Assembly (NCBI GenBank): GCA_048013815.1
Contig: CM106586.1
Location: forward strand, 19,902,001-19,966,000
Direction: 5' to 3'
Source of the DNA: Setoptus koraiensis
Taxonomy: Eukaryota > Arthropoda
DNA length: 64,000 bases
The stretch's first letter is position 1. The number at the start of each line of letters is the position of its first letter. Below, piece by piece: positions 52,999 to 63,796 of this stretch. The position numbers were made by a program, and so were the translations under genes. The notes below the pieces were generated by a model. That model saw nothing but the letters and a program-made list of their open reading frames with translations, made no database searches and was not told where the DNA came from.

Positions 52999-53667
52999 AG
53001 TTCGGCTTCAATCTGGCTGCTGTTATACCTGTTACGATACCGGTTCGGCTACGGGTGAGATGAGGACCCCAATCAGCGCCTCACAGTGTGTGTTTGTTGA
53101 TGTTGTCTTGGCGATGGTTTTGTGTGATATCGAGTGACTTTTTGTTTGATATGGAGTGGCGTTGATGATTTGTTGGCAGTGTGCAACTGGCGTGCTGTTT
53201 ACTCTCAATGTTGTCTCTCTGTCTAAGTGTGGCGAAATTTTACTGTGAATCACACATGAGACACAAACGACGAATGGACGCACGGCGTGAGTGTTGCGAT
53301 GAGCTTGCGAGACACGACAAAAGAAAATGACCAACAACAGAGCTGTAAGATGAAGCAGCCTCTAACAAAAAGTTATGCAACTTGCAGCGGTGTGTTTTTA
53401 GTAGCGGAAGGCTGTCCACTCAATGGCCGCCGGCAGCCAGCATGCACATGTATGTGGAGGCCAGTGGCAAGAACACATGATGGTCAGCGTCTCATAGAAG
53501 CCGCTACTATCACCTCTTCGGCCAGGCTCCACCTCTTGCTGTCAGTATTTGTACATGTGCGCCGCTGGCGAGCTAGCAACAAACACCGTCATCGTAGTCA
53601 TCACAGTCATGATAGTACCGAGTTATCAGAATTTGTACCGCCGGCCGCTGATGTATTCATTCATGGC

Positions 53668-53730
<63 letters not shown>

Positions 53731-56700
53731 TAGCAAACCACTACATCATCATCATGACGGCTCAGTTGGGCTAACTGTCAAACAACGGCAACAACGGCGC
53801 CAATATCAGCAGCGCCGCCAGTGGGAAAAGAATCAGATTTCTTCCACTTGTGGCTTCATATTATTTTTCACGGTCGCATGATAATGATGAGTGCACAAGT
53901 CGGGCATTAATGATGCATTGTTGTCGGTTGGCTCGGCCAGCGAGCCGAGTCTTTAATGACTCAAGCGAGCCGGATTTCATTTCATCGCGATGCTTGGTAT
54001 CATATCAATGATATCATACATACCGGTACATACTTATATGAGGGCAACGCGATGGCGGCAATTGTCGCCAAGTGACCGTCGCCTAGTGCCCGCCGACGAT
54101 GTGGCAACGTGCTGATTCTGTCCAGCTAACGGGCAGCATTATTGTCCATTATCAAGTCATGAGCCATAACACAATGCCAGTTAATTAGCTTGTTGGCCGG
54201 CGCATGGATAATCAGTGTGAGAGAGGCAAGCCAATGACACTTTTGGCGACGACACAACCGGCAGCGATTGTTGGCCTCGTCGACGTGCCCATGTATGACT
54301 TGATTATTATTGTTGGATTGAAGTGTTGGATCATCAATCACCGGCCACACTGACTGATTTGAGACTCGAGGTGACTTGTTAGTTTGTAAGGGTTGCTGGG
54401 GTGACGGGCAGTCACTAGAGAGGGCGCCAGTTGTACATGGTGTGCAATGGTTTAATGGTTTAATGGTGGCAAAACAACAGATATAAACAATCCGCTGGAA
54501 ACGTAAAACGAGCCTCGCCACTCAAAGCGAGTGTTTGTCAAAGCAACAACGTCAATTATGGCGATATAAGCCAGCCAGCCAGCCAGCCGGCTCACAACAG
54601 ATTGCGACTGTCGAGTAATTTGAGTTCATTCGCAATCAAGTCGCAGCAATGAAGCAATCAAATCAGCTTAGGTGCATGCCAAGCCAGCCTGCATTGTTGT
54701 GAGCTGTGAGAATGTGTGAAATTTTGAACAAACAACAACAACAACAACAACTACTCACTCGTCTGTAATGACGCCATAGTATGGTAACACAACAACAAAC
54801 ATTTGATGCCAACAACACCGAGATCTTAGCGACTATATGTGATATAAACTAATGATGAGGTCATATCGCCGCTCGTGTTTACATTGGCAAATGCAGCGCC
54901 AAGTGCTAGATAAGGTGCCTAGGTGCATGGCGCCCTCTTGTTGCACAGCCGTCAAATATATCCGTTTGTTGTCATGTACATGAATGATTAATGCTCTCAC
55001 CATTGCTCTATTCCGTCATATTACTATCATCTATCTGTTTTTGTTGTGACACAATTGCTCCAATTGGGACATGTGAGTGTTGTCTAAAACCGCTTATCTG
55101 CGACGACGACGACGATGATGATGACGGAACAAAGTACTCTCTTCACTTCAACTCAAGTCTAGGTGATGCCCGGCCCGTTCTACTGGGCGCATGTGACTGC
55201 TTAACAGAGGCAGCTGCTCCGTGAAGCCTTTAAGTTTGTTGTTTACGTATTTTCACGTTGACTAGACAATATTTGTTTTTAATTTTAATTTTGTCTTTTC
55301 GTTTGGTGTTTGTTTTTGCTCTGGCTGTGGCTTTAGCCAAAATGGTGGGCCTACCAATTTGTTAGCTCATTGCGAGCTAATGCGCAAATAAATAGTTCAC
55401 GTCGCATGTGAAAGAGGGCGCAGGACGGGCTCAAACAGGGCAACTAATGAGACACGACCGCTGAAACTAAATCCATAAGGATCTCGCCGTGAGCCAAGCC
55501 GAAACTGAAGCAAGCCCAACTGAAACTGAAGCAAGCCGAGCATCATTCAGTATTTGTGCCTGAGCTATAATGTTGTGTTTTAATGTTACACATGACATTA
55601 GTGTTGGTTGTTGGTGGCTGCAATATAAAAGGCATAATTGCTGGCATGACTTGGAGCGTTGGCGAGCCGAAAAAGAGTGTGTGTGTAATTGAATGAGAGC
55701 GTGCCTTTTGGTCGCACTGCAAACAGATAAATAAAACACAACAAGCGAGCGAGCTGAGCCAGAGAAAGGGAGCATCAGATTAAGACAGAGAGGAGCGCCT
55801 ATGGCAGATGTTGGCGTGTTGGATTGACAGTGTCGGTGGGTAGTAGTAGTAGTAAATTAAAGTCGACACACACACACACACAAGATACACAAACAAAAAT
55901 GATGATGGAATAGAGGAAGCAAAGAGGAAGCGTTGCGTCGCCGAGCTTACCAACACAACGCATATTGCATCGATGTCTAGGCGGCGAACCTACGACGATG
56001 ATAATAATAATGTGTGTGCTGTTTGATTAGGGATATAGACTAGCGAACAACTGCGATTGCGACAGTAACAGCGACAGTAACAGCGGCGGCTCGGCGAATT
56101 CGAATTTTCGTTCGGTGTCTAGGCGTAGTAGTCCCATACGTCATGCGTTATCGGCTTGACTCAAGCCGCTTGAGTGCGAGTGCGAGTGTGAGTGTGTGCG
56201 TTCGACGGATGCGACGATAAACGAGTGGCATTACCACCAGCAACGTAGTCGTCTTCGCGGTCTTGGTCGTCAATATAATTATTAGCAATATTCGGCAACA
56301 ACAGCAACAGCAGCGCCAGCGACAATCACCAGCAACCACGACGACGACGACAACAGCAGCGCCGCCAACAACAACGTCGTCAGCAACTACTGCTGCTAGC
56401 ACACTTTTGATGGCCATATATGGATAGTGGAGCTGCAAGTGATCTGTTGCATACTTGTACGCCCACGTTGCGCTTCGCGCAATGGCTTCTTGCGGCTGTT
56501 GCTCGCTGGGCGCGCTTATCTCGGCCCGAGATTCTCAGGCGAACCACAACAACGTTCGCGTTCGCCAGCGCAAGCTTGCCAAGCTTGCCAAGCTTGCGGC
56601 CCAACAGGCAGCAGCAGCGAGCTTGCGGCCAGAGATGCAAAGAGGCAAATAGGCAACGAGCAACAGCATGCGTTGGTGCGACTGTGCGCAACATAGTGGG

Positions 56701-57643
56701 CCAAATGTAATCAACAGCAACAAACTGTCGTCATCGTATTGTGTTATACAGCGAGCATCAATCCTATCCGCCAGCGGTGCAGAGCGGTGCGCTGCAGAGC
56801 GATGCGCTGCAAAGCGAGGCGCTGCAAAGTGGTGCACACCGCACAGTCTGTGCGCACAACGTAGCGAGGCATGTGATTAAAGATGTATCGTTGTCACTAT
56901 TAATAATTACTATTAATACTCGCTCACTTGATACACCCGCCTATAGCGCGCACACAGCAGACAATGAATCAACAAGCTAAGAAAGTTCGATTGGCGTGGA
57001 TATAGAAAATAGACTCTATTTAATATTTAATAGGAAATTGCAGCGAGTTGAGCAGATCGAACTGCGCGCTGCCGTTCGACGACTCGCACCAACAACAACT
57101 ACTGTTACTGTTACTGTCAGCTGCGCTGTGTGCAGCATCACTCACTGTATTATTATTCACTTATTAGCGATCGTCGCATGACGCGATATAGAACAGTGGC
57201 GTGTCTAGTTGTATGAAAATTCTATAATAGAATGTGCGGCCTCCGGTAGAACTTTCTACTGCGTCGGCTGGCTGGCTGCAATTTGCAACAGTTCTATCAC
57301 TACGCAGCGCAGCCCAGTGCGAGAGCCTAGCCAGTGTGAGCCAGCTCACTCGACTCAAGCGAGCAGCCGCAGCAACAGATGAGCGCTACCTCTTCATTTT
57401 GTTTTATTAGATATTTATTATTATTATTGCTATTACTATCACCACCGTAATAGAGAGTCCCTATTGATGCCTGCGAAATATTGCTGTCGTTTGTCGTCGG
57501 CCAGCCAGCATCACCCAGTGCACAGATAGTTCAAAGGCTTGCTTGTTAGAGAGAGAGAGACAACGCTAGAGAATTATAATAGTAATAATTATATTCGATA
57601 CACCAGTAGCAACAATCACACTATCGCAAACTCACCTAGATCT
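52999..57643. other. Intergenic DNA between the Spaetzle-like and tensin-like genes
   Basis: 4.6 kb without a supportable coding exon. It must hold the Spaetzle promoter (right-to-left) and the 5' region of the tensin-like gene. Contents: a long (GT)n tract, (GCCA)n near 54570, CAA tracts, CGA/CAA arrays at 56.3 kb, and short GC-rich tandem repeats around 56.57 and 56.78-56.85 kb (GCGCTGCAGAGCGATG-type). Open frames here are repeat-driven. Confidence 0.5.
53672..53726. repeat. (GT)n microsatellite
   Basis: About 27 uninterrupted GT units, likely hypervariable. Confidence 0.95.
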
Positions 57644-60217
57644 ATGGCCATTTATGCACCGAACACAGATAATGCATCATCAGCCACGCAATTGAGCAAC
57701 AGTGTAACGCCATCAGCATCGCAGGGCGCACAATACAAGAACAAGAATTACCACACCACAACCACAAATCAACACCACACATTATTGAATTGTGAATCAA
57801 TTGAGGGAAACCATTTAACAGCCAATAAGCCGTCTAATGCAACAAATAAGAAACAACTAATACAAGATGCGGATACACTGTCAGACACTATTTGCTGCAA
57901 TAACAAACAACAACAACAACAACAACAAAGCAATCCCACAAACTATAAACAAGCAACAACAATTTCTAATTGCGCAAACAATAACAAGCAGACAATGCAA
58001 CAAGCCAGCAGAAGGGAACAATTAGAATTGGACGAGCTTCTGAGTGATATCTATCGAGGAATTGAACGTTTACCTGATGTGCCCAATGCATCTAATGCTC
58101 ACTTTGATGCTAGTGATAATTTAGACGCTAAAAAGCCCTCATACGATCATTACAATAATGATTATCATTACAGTAATGACAACAACAACACACAGTCAGC
58201 CTATGATAGACATTTTAATCAAAATAATCACCACACAGTATCATTTGCAACCACAACTAGGCGAAGCAGCAAAGAATTAACTGAGCGCCAAATAAAAGAG
58301 AAAGCCATGATAGAGGAATTAAAGCGAAATTTCAAAAGTGGTGCACTAACATTGAGAAACTCATTCAAGTCATCCTCATCCTCGTCTGCCTCATCTAGAG
58401 ACAAGGTTGCACATCAACAACAACAACAACTACAAAATTATAACACCACTGGTAGCAGTAACAATAATAATTATAACTATACTCATAACAATAGTAATAA
58501 TATTAACACTCATAGTAATCTCAAAAGCCCAACACGATATAACAACAATGCTAACAATAGATCAACATCGAGATCGCCAACACCAAATAGGGTTACTTTT
58601 ATGAGACAACACTCGGATTTAACCAATTACCGATTGCCGCCATCAACAAAAGCAACGGCCAATAACAACAATCAACAGACAAACATGCCTAGCAATCCTG
58701 TCACATCATCACCTATCCAGTTGTCCGGCTACCCATTGCAGGAGCAACAGACGCAACAGCCATCCACTCATTATACCATTAATCAACAATTGATTGTAAC
58801 CAATGGTAACAATAACAACGTATTAAAGAAACAGCAGCCATTTCAACAATCGATCTTGACCTCTTCTTCATCTAATACGATGACGCAACAACAACCCCAA
58901 CAGAAAGCCATTTATGCAAACCCTCACAATTCATTATTGCAACACAAACGCGAACAGCAGAGGGCTAATCTAAATCAATGCTCCATGAGAGAATTTGACG
59001 AATTGGATTCTTTACTCAATTCACTCAAAATAACTAATGCACCGAATTTCACCAGTCGCGCCAACAACAACAACACTAGTAATATTATGCAACAATCCAA
59101 TAGCAACACGAATGGTCAGCAAAACTATAAGAACAACAATATCTACAACAATAATTACACTGCTAATAATACCCCCGGTTATAATACATCGATGCACACA
59201 ACAAACGCTTTAAATAACTATCAACAACAGCAACACCATCATCAAAATCTTGACAGTAGTGCACCTCTTTATGCCAGAGTCCAAAAGAATAATACACCTA
59301 TTCAATCAAATACCATTCAAAATTATCATTATAAAGCAAACAACAACAACGCAAGTCATGGTCAGCAACAATCGAACGCTAGAATAATACCTGTCCATTC
59401 AGCGAAAACTGGCCAAACCATTCAGACCATGCATAATAACACCGCTAGTAGTTACTATAATAATAACGGTAACAATGATAATAGAAATGGTAATGGCAAC
59501 ATTGAAGATGATATTAATGATGGCAATCATGTGCAGCAAACAACAATTGAAAATAACCAACATCAGCCAATCTATGGCCACTACCATAAACAACAACAAT
59601 ACCATTCAGAGAATCAAGATCCGCCTTTTGATATACTTCCCTCAATGGAATATTATCAACTATTGTCAAAATTTAATACTGTTAAGAATGATTATTGGTA
59701 TAAACCTAAAATGAGTAGAGAAACAGCTATAAATTTGTTGAGAGATAAACCCGCTGGAACATTTATAGTTCGTGATAGTACATCATTCAATGGAGCTTAT
59801 GGCCTTGCAGTCAAAGTTTCCAAATTGCCTCGGAATGTACTTACAAATGCTAATCTGAGAAATCCAAATACAACCTTACCAAATGAACTTATTAGACACT
59901 TTCTGATAGAATCAACATCAAAGGGTGTCAGGCTTAAAGGTTATGCAAATGAGCCAGTATTTAGTAGTCTGCCCGCTCTTGTTTATCAGCATTCAATCAC
60001 TGAGTTGGCGCTACCTTGCAAGTTATCAATACCCAGGGCCGATGTTGAGGATCCCCAATTTGCAGAGAAACAGAGAAAATTCTACGAAGAAGTACAAGCT
60101 GAGAAGGCCGATAGCACGAAGGGTATCTACGGTAAGAGTGGTACTCTGGGTGGAATGCGCAATTACGAGGGTGTACCTATTCATAGTGAACATAGAATCA
60201 TTTTTGATCGTATTTAG
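57644..60217 (+). CDS. Tensin-type SH2 domain protein lacking a PTB domain, with LD motifs
   Basis: From the first ATG an uninterrupted frame encodes 857 residues. Residues 1-660 are Asn/Gln/Ser-rich and disordered but hold two helical LD-like motifs, LDELLSDI (129-136) and LDSLLNSL (454-461), matching the paxillin LDxLLxxL consensus, and a KRNFKSGALTLRNSFKSS basic block. The SH2 domain starts at Trp685 (YWYKPKMSRETAINLLRDKP). Its phosphotyrosine-binding Arg is 710 (FIVRDS), and LIRHFLIES, GVRLKGYANEPVFSSLPALV and YQHSITELALPCKL identify it as tensin-class. Tensins link integrin adhesions to actin and signalling and normally carry a PTB domain after SH2; here only about 60 residues follow (to HRIIFDRI) and then a stop. 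A 5' exon with more N-terminal sequence is possible, since the frame is open upstream of the ATG back to a stop near 57527. Confidence 0.85.
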   Translation: MAIYAPNTDNASSATQLSNSVTPSASQGAQYKNKNYHTTTTNQHHTLLNCESIEGNHLTANKPSNATNKKQLIQDADTLSDTICCNNKQQQQQQQSNPTNYKQATTISNCANNNKQTMQQASRREQLELDELLSDIYRGIERLPDVPNASNAHFDASDNLDAKKPSYDHYNNDYHYSNDNNNTQSAYDRHFNQNNHHTVSFATTTRRSSKELTERQIKEKAMIEELKRNFKSGALTLRNSFKSSSSSSASSRDKVAHQQQQQLQNYNTTGSSNNNNYNYTHNNSNNINTHSNLKSPTRYNNNANNRSTSRSPTPNRVTFMRQHSDLTNYRLPPSTKATANNNNQQTNMPSNPVTSSPIQLSGYPLQEQQTQQPSTHYTINQQLIVTNGNNNNVLKKQQPFQQSILTSSSSNTMTQQQPQQKAIYANPHNSLLQHKREQQRANLNQCSMREFDELDSLLNSLKITNAPNFTSRANNNNTSNIMQQSNSNTNGQQNYKNNNIYNNNYTANNTPGYNTSMHTTNALNNYQQQQHHHQNLDSSAPLYARVQKNNTPIQSNTIQNYHYKANNNNASHGQQQSNARIIPVHSAKTGQTIQTMHNNTASSYYNNNGNNDNRNGNGNIEDDINDGNHVQQTTIENNQHQPIYGHYHKQQQYHSENQDPPFDILPSMEYYQLLSKFNTVKNDYWYKPKMSRETAINLLRDKPAGTFIVRDSTSFNGAYGLAVKVSKLPRNVLTNANLRNPNTTLPNELIRHFLIESTSKGVRLKGYANEPVFSSLPALVYQHSITELALPCKLSIPRADVEDPQFAEKQRKFYEEVQAEKADSTKGIYGKSGTLGGMRNYEGVPIHSEHRIIFDRI

Positions 60218-61370
60218 ATGAGAAAACCCAAATTGTTTAATGTATATTGTGTATCACACTAACCCCTTGAGCCCGGTGAAAAAAGTATTATCCGGTACAA
60301 ATGAAGACAAAAGTTACTCTCTGGAAATTGTCAACACCGATTGACCGAATTCAGTTTTTGTCTAATCGACTTCAATTCAGTTAGAGCTTTAGATTTTAGC
60401 TATCTAAGAGGTCAGAGCGAGAAAGAGAGAGGGAAAGAGAAAAGATGTCTCATTCCTCTTCTACCATAGAATACTCATTACTTTTGAAATTTCAGAGACG
60501 GCTACCTTTTATCTAACTAATAACCCAGTTTATATTTCAGATAAAAGCTATGTATGAAACATTCTTATAAAAATTGAGTATAATAGAGCCGGAATACAAG
60601 TGCAATCGAACTTAATTTTTGGAACGAATGTTGATTATTGTAAATATATGATGACCAAAATCAAATAAATAAATGTTATAACGATGAAATGTATCGATTA
60701 ACTTAAATCAAGCCATATAAGTGAAAAACCGGTTCCGTTGTCGCATTGGGCGACATAAATATTTACAGATAATCAAAGATTTAATAAAACTGACTCGAGT
60801 TGAGCTGGATATTTTCCTGAGATAAGACCAACAAGTGTGGGTCGATCGCTGATACTGATTGCTCATATTAGTAGATAGTATGTTATGATTGAGCAGATGC
60901 TTTGGCCATGTTATGATACATGTTACATGGTGTTTTGACAAAAAACAAAAAGAATAATTTATAGATTAGATTGGTACTTGTTCAGCAACTCTCGCGTTGA
61001 AACCGCAAGTTGTTATATCTCAAATGACAGCTCATGTAATGTTTTTTAAAGGTTAACAAGTCGAAAGCGTAATAATCTTATTTGACAACTTTGATGTGTC
61101 TTGTCTAGAGTCTAGACTAGAAATAATCTAACCATTATTGCGGTCGCATTACTGAGCATCACTAATTTTTGACAGTTGTGCAAAGTGGGTCGGTGATATA
61201 TCGTAGTGTACTGGAAATGATGCTCGACCACTCAATCAGCATTTGACGGATATCATGTACTTACTTTGTACATCTCACAATTGAACAAATATTCGTGTTT
61301 TTTAATGTATCAGAGTGTGTAAATGTAAACTTAAATAATTGCATAAATTTATTAGTAAATTCAATGTATT
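60218..61370. other. 3' UTR of the tensin-like gene and upstream region of the dioxygenase gene
   Basis: No coding region, and no PTB-domain exon, was found. Holds an AG-rich tract (60410-60450) and AATAAA at 60664; the rest is unique AT-rich sequence. Confidence 0.6.
60664..60669 (+). terminator. Polyadenylation signal of the tensin-like gene
   Basis: AATAAA within AAATAAATAAATG, about 450 nt past the stop. Confidence 0.5.
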
Positions 61371-62927
61371 ATGGCTCTTAATTATTATTCTAGAATTTCA
61401 ATATTCAAACATCTGACAAGCAAAGGAATAGCGTTGAATCGAGATATCAATTATTCAAGACTAGGATCAAAACGATTGTTATTGTACTTTACTGGATATT
61501 ACAAGAGACAATATATAAGTCCTATATATTATAAGAAAGTTCAAATCAACTCAGTGAGATCCATACACTCTCTGGTGGAGGATAATAGGCAGCCCAGGAA
61601 GCTCTTGCAGAACAACGATACAGTGAATTATCAAGTCAAGAAAGAATCGCCGGAATTTAGCTATAAGATCATCGACAATGTGAAAAATAAATATGGCGAC
61701 ACTGAGGAGAAAGGCCATTTCAGACATGATGATGTGGAGATCTCGATAGATGAAAATTCAAAGCTTGTATTCAGTCTAACATGGCTACGCCACTCATGTA
61801 GATGTGATCAATGTTTGCATCAGCATTCTAGACAGAGATTGAGTGATCTAACTAAATATGACAAAACAAGTTTTCAGATAGACACATGCACAATAGTTGA
61901 TGGCAACAAGATGAAAGAGATTCATGTTAATTGGATTGATGGACACCGGAGTAAATTTGGTCTAGAATGGCTACTAGAAGCGGCTAAATCATGCGAAAGC
62001 TTCGGATCATACTTGGACAGCATCAATTTAAATGATGAACAATCAAGGTTGCATCTTCCTCGGGATGACTATTATACAATTGTAGGTCAAGATAGAGATT
62101 CTAACAAGAATTATTGGACAGGTGAACAAATTGTCAATCTACTTAGGCCTGTAGAATATGATGACCTGATTGATAGAGAACATGGCGACAACTCTGCCAT
62201 ATACAGTCTGATAAAACAGTTGTATCAATACGGAATAGCCAAGATAGTTAATGTCCCAACGGAGAGAGATCAATTGCTACAAGTAGCAAGGCGACTTGCA
62301 TACGAGCGTCCAACTGGATACGGTACAACATTTGATGTAATTGCTGAACCAAGTGATCGCATTCTGGCGTATACAGCAAAGGAATTTGATCTACATTGCG
62401 ATTTACCGTATAGAGAAAGTCTTCCAGGTACACAAATGCTGCATTGTCTAATTAATTCAGAGGAAGACGGTGAAAGTTATTTTTGTGATTCTTTCAATGC
62501 TTGTAAACAATTGAAAGAACAAAATACGTATTACTACAATATACTCAGTTGTTTGCCTGTGACATTCTCAGTTATTGATCCATACAGGGAAGTTAAACTA
62601 AGACAACACTGGCCAATCATCACAAAAAATTATCTTGGTCAGTTAGATCGAGTGCACCATTCACCTTTTATGTTGCCACCCCTGGCACGTGTGAATCAGG
62701 TCAAATTGTTCTATGAGGCTTATCATCAATTCAGCAAATTGCTCCATAGCAATTCGAATAAGTTTATAACAAAAATGTGTCCGGGCGACCTGTATATTTT
62801 CCAAAATGGCAGAGTTCTCCATGGGAGAAATCATTATGACCCGCACAAAAGTAAGAGATTCCTGCAAGGTTGTTACATGGATTGGGATGAGATCGAGGGT
62901 CTATATGAAAAATTCTACTTGCGATGA
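61371..62927 (+). CDS. Gamma-butyrobetaine dioxygenase-like Fe(II)/2-oxoglutarate enzyme
   Basis: A single-exon frame of 518 residues. A basic, Tyr/Arg-rich leader of about 70 residues suggests mitochondrial import. An N-terminal zinc-type domain follows with HSCRCDQC (Cys143, 145, 148) and His192, the ligand pattern of BBOX1. The double-stranded beta-helix carries the iron site His342-x-Asp344 (DLHCDLP) and distal His484 (GRVLHGR), with PGTQMLHC and MCPGDLYIFQNG as family blocks. BBOX1 converts gamma-butyrobetaine to carnitine; the close paralogue TMLHE hydroxylates trimethyllysine in mitochondria. The ending YMDWDEI resembles BBOX1, while the leader recalls TMLHE, so the substrate is not settled. 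It is about 130 residues longer than human BBOX1, mostly at the N-terminus. Confidence 0.9.
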   Translation: MALNYYSRISIFKHLTSKGIALNRDINYSRLGSKRLLLYFTGYYKRQYISPIYYKKVQINSVRSIHSLVEDNRQPRKLLQNNDTVNYQVKKESPEFSYKIIDNVKNKYGDTEEKGHFRHDDVEISIDENSKLVFSLTWLRHSCRCDQCLHQHSRQRLSDLTKYDKTSFQIDTCTIVDGNKMKEIHVNWIDGHRSKFGLEWLLEAAKSCESFGSYLDSINLNDEQSRLHLPRDDYYTIVGQDRDSNKNYWTGEQIVNLLRPVEYDDLIDREHGDNSAIYSLIKQLYQYGIAKIVNVPTERDQLLQVARRLAYERPTGYGTTFDVIAEPSDRILAYTAKEFDLHCDLPYRESLPGTQMLHCLINSEEDGESYFCDSFNACKQLKEQNTYYYNILSCLPVTFSVIDPYREVKLRQHWPIITKNYLGQLDRVHHSPFMLPPLARVNQVKLFYEAYHQFSKLLHSNSNKFITKMCPGDLYIFQNGRVLHGRNHYDPHKSKRFLQGCYMDWDEIEGLYEKFYLR

Positions 62928-63060
62928 CACGTTTCAATGGATGGTCTCGTTTTAGATATCAATTATTACGGAATCATGAAAAATATAATTACACTATCAA
63001 CCTCAATATGTTTATCCAAAACTCGTTTCGTTATGTTAATGTTTATGCATTCTGCAAATT

Positions 63061-63354
63061 CTAGGATCCCTCAAGTTGGGCCATTCTTAATAGTGCCTTG
63101 GCAACATCGTGTCTCAGCTGATTGAACTCAGAGACGCCCAGCTCTAAGGTTGTCCAATGAGCATCCGAATCAGGGGGATAAGTTTTTTGTTCATCGGACT
63201 TATTTTGATTTCCGATCAATAATTTGAGTACTATGACATGTTCGAGTAGTTTTCGTTTTGAGTAACTCGAACAAACGATTATATCCACGTGCCATCTGGT
63301 TGATTGAATGGTAGGTAAGGTCATCAATGACTTGCCAGGCTGTAGTCTGTCCAT
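63061..63354 (-). CDS. COMM-domain protein, COMMD5-like
   Basis: From ATG 63354 a 97-residue frame contains one whole COMM domain: STRWHVDIIVCSSYSKRKLL, then VIVLKLLIGNQ, LELGVSEFNQLRHDVAKALL and MAQLEG. The closest remembered match is the C-terminus of COMMD5 (FRWRVD, FQELRYSVALVLKEMADLE). COMMD proteins form hetero-oligomers in the Commander endosomal recycling complex and modulate NF-kB. Full COMMD5 has an N-terminal helical domain not visible here. Either this is a short COMM-only protein as in COMMD6, or upstream exons lie beyond the window. The frame is open back to 63429, overlapping the end of the SARAH frame by 47 nt; the ATG sits 28 nt past that stop on the same strand. Confidence 0.75.
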   Translation of the reverse strand: MDRLQPGKSLMTLPTIQSTRWHVDIIVCSSYSKRKLLEHVIVLKLLIGNQNKSDEQKTYPPDSDAHWTTLELGVSEFNQLRHDVAKALLRMAQLEGS

Positions 63355-63382
63355 TCTCGGTGAGTTGTCTCTCGCTATTGTG

Positions 63383-63796
63383 TTAATTTTGATATTTATC
63401 ACGCCGTCTAAGCTCTTCAATGATTTCAAGCTTCTCGACCTCGTAGGTATTCCTCAGTTCCTCCAATTCGGAGTTATACAGTTTTTGTAGACCGTTGAGG
63501 AAATAATCCAATTCCTCTAATTTTAACAGGTCCCAATCTAGTCCTCCTGGATTGCCAGATTCTTCATCATAATAAACTTGAATTGATTTTTGTAGAATTG
63601 GTAGCATATCATGTGATATATCGTTAGTAGAGCTCAAATAACTCAAACTGCCACTGCTGTTATCAACCACTGTAGTTGCCACACACGGCTGTTGTTCCTG
63701 AAGCTCACTGAAGCTAGAGCACGAGTAATCGATTTGTATCGAGTTATCACTATTTACATAAGGGTAGCAGTACTGACAACGTTGTGGATAGGACAT
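63383..63796 (-). CDS. SARAH-domain protein, Salvador-like, probably 3' part of a gene
   Basis: A 137-residue frame ends with a SARAH coiled-coil (LDWDLLKLEELDYFLNGLQK, then YNSELEELRNTYEVEKLEI and IEELRRRDKYQN). The Trp-x-Leu-Leu opening and LDxY spacing fit Salvador (SAV1: KWELFQLPDLDTY) better than Hippo kinases. Salvador scaffolds the Hippo kinase through SARAH-SARAH dimers and normally has two WW domains upstream. No WW or kinase domain lies in the remaining 200 bp of the window, so this is likely the last exon of a longer gene. The frame stays open upstream of the ATG to a stop near 63865, which would permit a splice acceptor. Before SARAH the sequence is Cys/Tyr/Ser-rich (MSYPQRCQYCYPYV) and unfamiliar. 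Confidence 0.65.
   Translation of the reverse strand: MSYPQRCQYCYPYVNSDNSIQIDYSCSSFSELQEQQPCVATTVVDNSSGSLSYLSSTNDISHDMLPILQKSIQVYYDEESGNPGGLDWDLLKLEELDYFLNGLQKLYNSELEELRNTYEVEKLEIIEELRRRDKYQN

Noticed and set aside
53287-53881. 148- and 110-residue frames near the (GT)n tract
   Set aside because: Much of each is the (Cys-Val) translation of the microsatellite.
54126-54521. 131-residue minus-strand frame with CRLCRRQKC
   Set aside because: No signal peptide, start context or family match; two close cysteine pairs alone are not a zinc finger.
56380-56880. Overlapping frames on both strands around 56.5 kb
   Set aside because: GC-rich short tandem repeats open many frames; none has a consistent start or domain.
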